A stretch of DNA of 64,000 nucleotides from Scolanthus callimorphus (Eukaryota; Cnidaria; Anthozoa; Actiniaria; Edwardsiidae). Position 1 is the first letter of the stretch; every line of letters begins with the position of its first letter. Location: the NCBI GenBank assembly GCA_033964015.1, contig CM066915.1, positions 2,108,001-2,172,000 of the forward strand. Direction: 5' to 3'. The notes beneath the pieces are model-generated. The model was given only the letters and a program-made list of their open reading frames with translations. It was not told where the DNA came from and searched no databases. The translations under genes were made by a program, and so were the position numbers. Below are positions 31,811-43,800 of the stretch, one piece after another.

Positions 31811-34800
31811 CTGAAAAAAAGAAACAACAATAACAGTTAGTCTTTCAAAGCTGGCAACAAATTTGAAGAATTCACAACGCGTTCTCGAATGCTTGATCGA
31901 AAATTGTTCGATTATTTGAACAACTGATCAAAGCGCTCTGGAACACTTGATCAAATACTTACTAAAACTTGATCCGCGTTTTCCTATTCCACCTGTGAAA
32001 GAGATTGTAATCTATTACAAAGTGTACAATATTTAACGAAAATTGAAATGACTTTAAAATTAAATCTCATATGACCTTTTGTTAAAGGAAAATGAAAAAT
32101 GACACGAAACGAAAATCAGGCCATAAACTGTCCGTGAATTAAGGCCATCGTTGATCGAGGAGCCCTTTTATGATTCTTACCCGACCATTGGTGCTACTGT
32201 AGAAATAGATGACATTTATAAAACAGCTTTAGCTCACCGGATGTTTTATTTCCATCAGGTCGAACAGTCGACTTCACCACCGCAAATCCGCATGCGCGGC
32301 CAGAGAAGCCCGCTGGACAGATACACGAATATCTATTGACGCCGTCCAGACAAGTACCCCCGTTCTTGCACGCGTTCTCGAAGCAATCATCAATGTTGGT
32401 TTCACACTGCTTGCCAGTAAACCCGGTTGGACACGTGCAGTTATAATTATTGAACAAATCCTGGAAGAGAAAAAGAACATATGTTGAGACCATCAATCCA
32501 TATTTACTCGAGAATGTAAGAAAGTTTGAATGAACTTGTCTAAATGTACACGATTAACGACGGTTAACCATTCGTAGTATGTCGTGTGCACTGTTAACCA
32601 CGGTCCTCAAATTGATACATAATTCATCACGTTTAAACAAAGGAAATCATAAGGAGGAATAGGATTAGGATACGCGGTGATCTTAAAGGCTGGTTTCCAT
32701 AAAGTCTTTATCTGTCTCATCAGTCGACCGTGAAACAATGGAAATCGGAATTATTCTTTTGTTTCACAGTTGTCTGATGAGACAGATACGACAGATAATA
32801 CTATATGGAAACAAGCCTTTAAGGACCATAAGCACCCAAGCCGCATTGCAGGCGGACAAAAATAAAGCGCAGTTGAAAATTCGATGCAAATTTTCAGTTT
32901 CAACTTGTGAAATGTGAAGAACAATAGGAACCCCTTTGGGATCAGCCAATCACAGCCGTTGAATAACAATAGATCCAATTGAAAACAGAGCGCAAATGTT
33001 CCCGGTTGATTATGGGCCTTTAAGGTGGATCGACCCAGTAATTTTGCACCCATGCCAACCAATTTTGAACCTCTCATATTAAAACAGTTTGATTTATATA
33101 GCACAGCCAATATAACACACATACTACCAATAGACTGAAATACATGTCAGTACAAAAGTTGGGGAGATTGGAGTTAGTATCACGTGACAATAGGGACACG
33201 CCTATTTTTACTCTCACCCCAGTTTTATGCTGTACCAACATTTTTTCGATAAATGCTCTACGGTACCTCGAGATTGACTGATTGCCTACGCGTAACCGAA
33301 GTTTGACTAAATTCTACAAGCCCGATCTGAAGATATTTTAGGAGTTATAAGTCAGGGATATAATTTATGTAAAATCCAGTGTTATGAATTAACATGGCAG
33401 AATTTGGTACTTCATGGTTATAAATTGAACGTTTTTATAGCTCATTCTATTTGTGTATGCTTAAGGAAGTTCATGCTTTTTATTAGAATGAAATATTTAT
33501 TTGCGATTTCGAAAAGGATACAAATGTAAGTATCAACATAATGGCCTCATGCATCAGCTTACTGCGAAATTTGGGCCTACTTTCACGAAATTTGGACTGA
33601 TTTGAAAAATCGTAGTTTTTTTCACTTCAAATTTTTGGACGACTCCGATTGATCAATGTAAAGTGTAAAGAGCAATGTAAAGAAGGTATTGAAAGGTTTT
33701 GATGACGCGGTAAATAGAGCAGATTTCACATGACTGTCGTGAAAGCAATTGCAATTGAGCAATCACTAGCCAATCAGAAACAAGAGTAATTACAACTTAC
33801 TGCTGAATGGTTTCCAGCCCAGCCAATCAGGAGCCGAACCAATTCCTTGCTTGTAATTAGTTCGCAATTTGATTGGTTGATAGAAATAAGCAGCCAATGA
33901 GAAAGCTCTATATAAAATGAACTTACCGTACAGCTGCCTCCGTGTTTGCAAGGGCTGCTGTTACATTCATTCAATTCTGTCACAAACAAAATAAACTTGT
34001 GTTAAACCTTTTTAACTGGTGTCATAAATATTTAACTTCGAGTAACTTCAAGTTTGTTGCATTACACAGTTCAATGTACTTTTAGTAGATAATAGAGCAG
34101 ATTTCGTATGACTGTGAAAAGTGCCGCGACACGGCGCGGTACGATCGCGGACCGAATGAAATCGCGTAGTCGCGGTACGGTCACGGTCGCGGCGCGGCAA
34201 AACTTTGCCGCGGCACTTTTCACAGTCATACGAAATCTGCTCTATTTTGAAATTGAGAAAGGTAGTATATTATTTTGTCTACTTGCCATGTTCACAGTTG
34301 AGCCCTCCATAACCACCAGGGCACACGCATTTGTATTTCCCGGGTGCCGTGTTCTTACAGAAAGCACCATTCCGGCAAGGCTTGTTACGACCACAGTAGT
34401 CACGCTCTGAACAAGAGGACTGCATTAGACCGAATGCGTTTATGTCACGGAATCTCGCACATTCAGCCAAGTGATTGCCAAGTGATACTAGTGATTGCGT
34501 TACTACCGACAAATTATGTTTCACCGACTATTTAAACTCATTGTCTGATAAGTTGGGGTTAGGTACCGGAGCGCCATAGTGTCGCCCGACCCGGCGCTCC
34601 CTGAGGAACCATGGCAACCGGGCCACAGCTCCCCCGCCAGAGACGTTGCTTGAAAAGGAGGGACTGTGGCGCGGCTACCACGGGACCTCGAGCCACATGT
34701 TACTACTTTTGTTTGCGTTACTAGTGATGGCGTTACTATTGACTATGTTACTACTATTGTCTTGCGCTACTAGTGATTGCGTTACTATCGACTATGTTAC

Positions 34801-37800
34801 TGCTATTATTTGCGCTACTAGTGATTGCGTTACTATCGACTATGTTACTGCTATTGTTTGCGCTACTAGTGATTGCGTTACTATCGACTATGTTACTAAT
34901 ACTGATAACGTTACTAGTGATTGCGTTACTATCGACTATGTTACTAACTATTTGCGTTACTAGTGATCGCGTTACATCTTGTGTCTTACCCAAGTCACAA
35001 TGAAGACCTGCCCATATCGAGTTTGGATCGCAGTTACATTCGAATGCCTTCGTGCACGTGCCATGCACGCAGCCAGGGGTGGTCTCACACTCCTTGCACG
35101 TGGATCCCTTCCAGCCACTTTTACATCTACAACAACAGAATTGAGTCAATTCAAGAGTACATTACTAAGAGTAAAAATCTTGTATACTGTTGTTCCATCA
35201 GTGTCTATTTTTAGTAACATAATTTCATTGGGGCTCTGTCTGTTTGTTCGCTTAGTAAGTTTCCCGCTAACTGAAGGCTAAACCTAGACCAGCAGTTGTT
35301 GCATTTCACTCGTATGGCTTGGAGGTCTTGATATTACCTATCGCTAGCAGTGCCCTAAAAGTTGGTTGAGTCTCTGTTCAATTTTATGAGAAAACGTGTT
35401 TCTCACTTTACCTCACTATCCTCTTAGCGCTCTGTTGTGCATAAGGCCTTAAAGGCCCATCACCAACCGACAGCCTTTGCGGACTCTTAGCCAATCAGAG
35501 CACCCGAAAAACAATGGATCAATTTGAAAACAAAAGAAAACGGGGCGCAAAGGCTCCCGGTTGGTGATGGGCCTTTAAATAAGTTTCTAAAAATAGACAT
35601 TATTTGACGTCGATGCGGAGGGGCCTAATATGGGAGATTCTTAATCTTAACTGAATTCCTGGTGAATTCTACAAGGTGAACATTCCAGTTTCAAACGGAT
35701 TCATTTATCCATGGAGTCACTGTTGTGAAGTCTAGTCGATAAAATACCGTACATTAAAGCGGGACTGTCACGGTACGCGCATGTGCGAGTTTTGATCACT
35801 TTGGTCCGGGCCGGAACGATGGCTGTGAGAGGGAGGAATTACGCTGGTAGAATCCGTTCAAATCTTGTTGTTTCGGGGTCCATCTACCCTTAATTCTTAA
35901 CGGGTATTCTCTCCTGAGATCTCCTTAGTATCGTGACCAAATTATGGAGTCGATGCAATATTGTTTGTCGTTTTAAATTGAATGAGACTCGAGCGTCATT
36001 TTCACTGATGGCTGCCCAACAAGAAAGGCCTAATCGAGGTCGTCCTTACGCCAAAATGGCTTTGGAACTCAATAAATGCAGGATCTGGATATCGAAAAGG
36101 GTCCACGAGACATGGAAATTGTTCAAGAGCTACGGTATCTTTACCTCAGACAACGATTTTGTAGCTCATTTGCCTAAAAACCCCTAAAAACTTACCATAA
36201 TGTCGCCTCCTGACGAATGAACTCCAAATTATGTTTTCCCTGAGGCGACGTCGCGCGGAGCGTGGGTACTTTCCCGCGAAAACGAAGTGTCCCGTGATTG
36301 GTTTATTTAAACAGGGAATCCCCGTTTTGAATGATAGTTATGGGATTGGCGGTCTTTGCTCGAGCATGCGCGTACCGTGACAGTCCCGCTTTAAGGTACT
36401 ACTTTTGAATAAGGTAGCCATAGAGCTATGGTAATACCTGCAAGTACTCGGAGCCACGCAGATGCCGTTAGGCCGACAACTTTCGCTGCAAATGGCTAGA
36501 GAGAGAAAGAGGGAGAAATAAGGATTACTCAAGAACACTCGCACAGAATACAAAACGACCTTGGAAACCCACAGCTCAATACTATTGCTATTGAGATTCG
36601 GGCGTTGCATGGGTTTGTACATTAAAACTCTAAACAAACAACTCACATCCATAAAGACACGTACCATAAATGCCGAAGCAAGTGTCTCAGCTACGAAGGC
36701 CTAACCCTATTTCATACATCCCAGCCTAGAACATGTTACTCACGTGTCAAACAATAAGGTAGCCCATCCCAACCAGGCAAGCACACGTGTGAGCCATTGA
36801 CGTCACAAGTCATATGACCAAATTGGTCGTCACGTGGTTGACAGAACGTCGCGCATGCCTCGCCATACTGGTTCTCGCTGCAAACCACCCGGAATGCCAA
36901 GCTCATGTTGGCGACCCTGCCGACGTGTGTGTGGTTAGTCCAGGTTTTGCTGGGCAGAAATGTTTCCCGTCTTATCTCAGTTCTTGCGATAAGCCCATTC
37001 GAACCTGCGAAAGACAAGAATATATGTCATTAATAAAGGTGCTCGTTTATTACGAGTCCACGCGGGCTGCCTGCGGTTTTTTATTAAATTCGACCCAAGC
37101 CCTTTGGCAGAGGATAACAAATAGCCTCGTCCCCGTGCTACTCCTCTCTGCAGCTCCATCATGCTTTGCGCTCTCACGCTTACGCTACCAAGTGACGTCA
37201 TAGGCAAAGTGAGAAATGGAAGTCTGACGACAAGGCTAAATAACAATTGGTACTGTTGACTGTTTCCTCTTTTAGGGCCATTTCTTGATGTTACGGAGCA
37301 CCAGAGGCATGAAAACAATGGAACAAAAGTCACGAACAAAGACCTTAGAACGAGACAATGGAATAGAGTACAAAGCCCTCGAGCACCAAAAACAAAGCTT
37401 TCCGTAGAATTTTGTTTAGCTTTTTTTCCAACAGATGGTCGATTTTCAAGGCCTTGATTCTAAATCTAACTCATAGACAAGGTTCTTATAGCGTTAGTTC
37501 CTCTGGTTCCTCCATATCGCGTAACCTAAGCTTCCTACTCAACCACAACACTCATCGGAAGAGAAATGTCTCTATATCATTAACGCAATAGGAAAAGAAT
37601 CAATCGGATTTCGCTGTTATGCCAGACTTCCTGACTAGTAAACCGTTTATTCTTCAATACACGGATATGACATGGGCTTGGTTTGCTAACGAGAAAATAT
37701 AGTTTTGTCACTCCACCAGGGAACTTCCACTACAGGAAACAGAGCCACTTATAAAACCACACACATGCCTCGAAGGTAGAGGCATATAACATAAATCACT

Positions 37801-40800
37801 TGCCACAAAACGCTCGACGTATCGTCTGTCAAGTCACGCAGCTACCGCTTTGTTTCAAATTTCCTTCGTTTCTGATCACTTCCAAATGTCGGTGAAGGCT
37901 AACAGAAGACACTTGTGCGATTTAATGCTTTCACTGTTCAGCCTGTTCAATCAAACATTTCAATTCCATCCGCTCCATAACACACAAAAATACTCAAAAT
38001 TTGTATTTATCTAGCAGCTGAAAGGTTATTTAACAAACCTAGACGATTATTTTGCTCATATCTTGTGAATATACTTCATATAAGCTACCTAATTAGCCCC
38101 GAAATCATGACACTACAACTTAAATTACAATATCGTGAGATTCGTAAAGGAATGAGGCTTTTAGAATAAACACAAGGAAATCCCAATTCGAGATAAAAAA
38201 GCGATTAGTGTGCACTTATCGAGGTATAAAGCGCGCGCCAACATTAATTAGTTCAATATTGATTTTTAGTTCAAATGAGAGTGCGCGAGAAACAGTAATT
38301 TAAACTATCAATGCTGACGGCCTGCCAATGGTATAAACAACTCTAATTTCGTGACACCCTGGTGTGATATCTTGAGAGGCGCGTGCTAGGGACTCTTATC
38401 TTAATCTCCACATTGCACGAGGAGTTGGGCCGGTATTCGGACAGGTATAGGCGCGCCCGTGATTCAGTTAACCGCAAGTACAGTCAGTCCGTACAGGGCG
38501 CGCAGTCGTTTCTTCGCTAGTAACGTACTGAAAACGTACAGAAAATAAGCGAGTCGCAGAATCTACACACCACAGCCAGCGTGCGTGCGTTCCGCTGTGT
38601 TTTCAGGGAAAAGAAACCCAGAGAAACAGAGGAGAAAGCAAGTTCGACGAGTGAGTTTTTGACCGCGTGAAAAAGGTCGCTCGTCCAACTTCTCGCCGCT
38701 TCTTCTGCTTCTCTAGGTTTCTTTTCACTGAAAACACACGGGAAAGCTTGCCACGCAGGCTAACACGCCCGAAACCTCTTGCTAACATTCAATACTTGAG
38801 GTTGTTGATTAGTTTATAAAACAAACGCCTTGAAGTATTCCCTAGACGATAAACACAAGTGGTCTTAGAAGCCTAGCAGAGGGGGATTAGATGTTATCTC
38901 CCGCGAGCACTCGCGACTACTCCCGACCGCCTCGCCAGCGTAAGTATCAGGATTCAGTGTGTCTGCGACGTGAATCGCTCACCTCATGACCCGAGTGTTA
39001 CATAGCAATCGTCTCTCTAATCGACTCCCTGGTTATTGTGTTTTTACACATTTTGATTATCGATTAACGAGTCATTATCGCTGTAATTAAGCCCGGTCCG
39101 TATCTAGCCTGCAGTAGCCTGCAAAAGCGTCCATGTCTACTACGAATGAAAAGCGTACGAATTATCCCGCGCAGATGGTCTCAGTTTGGGTTTTATTATA
39201 GTCATGCTCAGAGGTTAATAGCCATATTGTAAGCTAACGTCTTTTCTACTGCTCGCGTGCATCTAGCTAGAGGGTCCGAGCGATTAATCAATTCTAAATG
39301 CATTTGCGCAGATAGTTTATCTCTACGCTCGCTGTTTTTTTTTAAATAAACGTCCTACAATTTCTCCCAAAAAAAAAATGAAAACCGTCATAGACATACC
39401 CAGACTAGCAGTATTCGGAATTTAATTAAGAAAACACCGCTAACGCGTATTCTCCGAGATTTTCATTTCAAGATATGAGTTGTTTATCGGTTGCGCACTT
39501 ATCGCCTTTAGTTGCAAAAGTCTCGAAACAACTGAGCTTCCTGACCCCACATCTTCATCTATACTTAGACATTTTCAAAAGTTACTTTCTCTTATTAGCA
39601 CAATGCAGCTGCGCTGATAAGCAGACAAGATAAATAAAAGTCTAGTTGTATGGGTTTTTTTGCATGCCGTTTTCAAGAGAACGGTTACATTATCTAGATG
39701 GATCTATATTCTGTTCGTTGGTTTCCGATGACACTGAAGTATATCATAGAGGAATCTAGATGGAGTGTAGCTATCAGGGTGACAAGTATTTCTCTGGTTG
39801 GTACACTGGTTTAGTGAGTGATAAGCGCGGGCGCTGGGTGTGGCTGAAGAGCGTATCAAGTACGATAAGGCAGCGCGCGACCAGCTACTTATCGGCTGCT
39901 AATGAGATGAGATGGCGCGCGCAATTGGCAGTTTTCACGATGTTGCGCACGTAGCATAAATGGGGTGAGAACAATGCTTGTCTGTTTCGAATAACAAAAG
40001 CCTTTTTCACCAGAACGAGTCGGAATAGTGTCCTACGCAGCCCGTGTTTTGTGTCGGTCATGCAACGCTAAACACGGGCTGCGTAGGAGTCGGAACGGCT
40101 CAAGGGTATTGCTCCCACAACATCGTGAAAACGGTCATCCAGAGTAAGAAAATCTGAAGCAGTTGCTTTTAGGTCGAGCCTAGAATTGTTCAGGGTCCTG
40201 AATTCTTACGCGTTCGGGAAAGTTTCAACCTTAAGACAATAATAATAAAATATATTTTTTATTCCATAAAATACCAATTACACGGCATATAGGATACACT
40301 AACAAATATATAGGTACAAAAGAAAAAAATTACATAAGACTTAATGAGACTCATTAGATTCTTCAGCATCTCGAACCAGCACATTAAAACGCTCGACAAT
40401 TGTTTCAGATTTTCTTTCACCAGTGTTCGGTTCTCTGTGAGAAGTGAGGGGCAGCGTTGAATAATAACTGTAGTACGCTCAGTTTTGTTATCGATATTAG
40501 CTGGACGAAATAGGATTACTATGAAATGCGCAATAATGAATAATGCTCATCAATCTTAATAAGTGCCACGTAATCTATTTTGTGTGGGTTTCAAAAGCAA
40601 GCTGGGGGAGGGGGGGAGGGGGGGAGAGGGGGGGGGGAGGGGGGGGCGCACTTTTCTAAATCGACTCTCGGGTAAGTTCTACTTTTTTCAGCAAACAAAT
40701 CGCCACTTTTACAACCCTATAACATACCATACATATGCATGGAACACATGTGCATAGAAAACTGAGGTTCAAGTTCACAAGAATGTTCCATCCTCCTAAC

Positions 40801-43800
40801 CCAGCTACATGCTTTACTTTACCCACACCAACAATCCATATCAACGGGCACATCCATGAACCAGGCCATACGAATGCAACGTGGACTTACATTCAAAGTA
40901 AGTACCATACGAGTGTCAAAATACATCTCTGTTCTAACAGCCTAGAGCTATCACCGAATACGCTCAGACAAGGCCCCCTGATATCCGGCCTGATACGTTA
41001 GCTTTGGTGAGGATGTGCGAATGTGAAAGAAAGCTCACACACATGGTTTGAGTTATCGCTGGATATGGCACGGGTGATAAGGGCTGATTAAGCGTGTCTG
41101 AAATGCAACTGCACGCGCGCCCAATGATGCGCCCCGATAGCCCCCCGATAGAAGATATGCAGATATCCACCATTTAGCGGTTCTTTGGCTTAACGCCTTG
41201 TCTTGATCCTAAACTGCGGTATAGGAAACTTAGTACCGAAATAACAGAGATTTTCCAGAAGCCACTGTTATGAGGGGTACAGTACTAAGGTCTCCTGAAA
41301 AGACTTGACGTTCGCAAAATTCTGCGAGGTTCGCATTCTCGACCTTTCAAAAATGTTCGAATTTTTAAAGTGCTGTTTCTAACTTTGTAAAGGGTTTGAG
41401 TCCAAATTCGCTGTACAATAGTTCACGTTTAGACTGCTTGCAGTCCTTCTTTGGCGAACGTCCGTAAAAACGAGCGCGAGAAAAAACGATGGCTTGAATT
41501 TTACATTTCTGCTTTTTAAACAACGTGATGAGCTATATGCTTTCTGAAATTTTTAATATCCAGTTTCTCATTTGTACTTCTAGTATATTTTTTCTTGCAT
41601 AAATCATCGCAAGGCATCTTAACCTCCCTGTGCTGGATCCATCGGTTAACATTCCCAAAAAATTCCCTAGAAAGTTCCAGCATCTCAAATCAACTCCTCA
41701 AATTTATTTTCCAGATTCCTCTAACAAGAAACACGTAACCTGTATTCAAGGCGTCTTTTCCGGGCTCCTCCGAGCAGCTAGAGCTTAAGCCCTGACTAAA
41801 CTAGGACAAAAGAAATTTTTCTTCACCAGACACACGCGTGCGATGTTTCTTACTTTAGCCACTGGGAAAACATGCAGGACACAAATGTTGCAACACGTGT
41901 CCTAGTTCAGTCGCAGTTTTAGCGTAGTTTGAGTTCCCAATTTCGAATAAAAAAGCGACTACGCAATTATGATCAATGTTCATGATTCATGGTATTAAGT
42001 TCGCCGTGATGTATTCCATACAATTCCCATTGGATCGAAGTACTTGGTATTGATCTTAGCGCAATAAATGCGCAATTGATTTATTACTGACAACACTAAT
42101 ATTACCTAATCATCTAATCCATACACTCTGCTGACTCATCGGATTTACGCTAATTAACGCTTCGAAAGGAGCTGTAGTAATGGCAAAGATTCGCAAGGAA
42201 TTACGATCACCACTATTAATAGTATCAAATGGATGTAAATAAACAGCTAAGAATAAGCCTAGCAGCAGTAATCTACAATCTAATCGCATAATAAAGTGTC
42301 CACTTTCACCGCCCCCTACTTTCAATGTTGAGAGCACTGCGAGTAGAAATTTAGCCCGATTTGCGTCCGAAAATGTGACTTCATTTTTCACAATATTAAG
42401 GAGGGGAGGAAAAATTCTGTCAAAAAATGAAACTGGACACTTTATTTTCTTCGTCAGATTGTCTTTATAAGGGGTTATAGGGCGCTTTTCGGGAGAGTAG
42501 CGTGACGGGTGTAAATAGAGACAACGCACGCGACGAATAGAACTGACGCAGTTCAGGTTGTTTCTGGCTAGTTATTTTGTTATTTATATGATAAATCGAT
42601 GAGGGAAGTTGTTAATTTTGGAAATATAGACTGTTTAAATAGTACCCTTGTGTTGTCAAACTTCAAAATTGACGCGTTTTCAAAAAGTCATTGTTGAAAA
42701 CGATGATCGTTCTAATGACGTTTTCCAGCGAGCTCAAAGCTAGGATATTTTGTCTTCGGAAAGTGCAGGGACTGTCACTTAGAAAAGTGTCAAAACTATT
42801 CGATGTATCAAAGTCAACAGCTTACAAATCAGTTAAAAATGCAGTTGTTTGTCGAGAAAGAGAATTACCCTTTGATGTTAACATTAGGGTGCCATTCAAA
42901 AAGATGCTAGTCACATGACATGTAATTATGCGTACAATTCACAATAGGACGGTGAGCCATCACAAATATATTGCAATTTTATAGCTTCATTAACTAAAAT
43001 CCTAATTCTAACTCAATTCTATACTAGACACAAATTTACCCGAAAAGTTTATCCTCTTTCTTTGCTACTAGAATGTTGGATAACGCGAATAAGATCAATT
43101 TTTCGTGGCGCACCGTCAGTCTAAAAATAGAAACACGTCTACTCATTTTTTCTTGAGAAACCGACGGTGCGCCACTGAAAAGTCGAAAAAACTCGCGTTA
43201 AACTATAACTTTATTAAGCTTTGAATAGCGTAGAGCCTTCGATAATTTTTACTCTATAAGGCTGCGAGATTTATAACTGAATATATTTGCAGGGAAATTA
43301 ATAACTGTATTCTGAAGAATGGCACACCGTCAAATTCGATTACAAGGCATGTAAAAGTACAGAGCTCATTAGCATAAACAACTGTACTGACAACTTTTTT
43401 TGTTTGTTTGTTTGTTATTTATCTCTAAAAGGAAAACTTTGTAGCTAAATCTTGATTAATGTTTCAAGCATTCTGGTCGTGTTTAAGAGGATCTTCTAGG
43501 AAAAGAGAATGAGTTCTGCGAAGTCTCAAACTACAACTAGTCACAAAACTCTAGTTTCTGTCTCCCCTCGGAAACCATTTAGCAGCAAACACCTATCAAC
43601 CAAAAACAGGTAACGCTCAATACCCTCACGACACAATGAAGTAAGTTTCTATTTGTTCGCCGGTTTTTAGCATGTTCTGAGTATATGTTCTCTAGAAATT
43701 CATACAAAGAAAAAGGCGCCAGAAAAAACAACGCATATTTCGACTCTTTTCATTGTTTTTTCTTATATTACTTAGAGCTACTAAACTAAGTAATTACACC

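Noticed and set aside
32768..32785. CTGATGAGACAG resembling a hammerhead start
   Set aside because: No GAAA follows at the right distance; the sequence is an arm of a TTAA MITE palindrome.
34646..35003. Overlapping 70-130-codon frames on both strands
   Set aside because: Artefacts of the 48-bp minisatellite; only the 34990-35126 part is a real exon.
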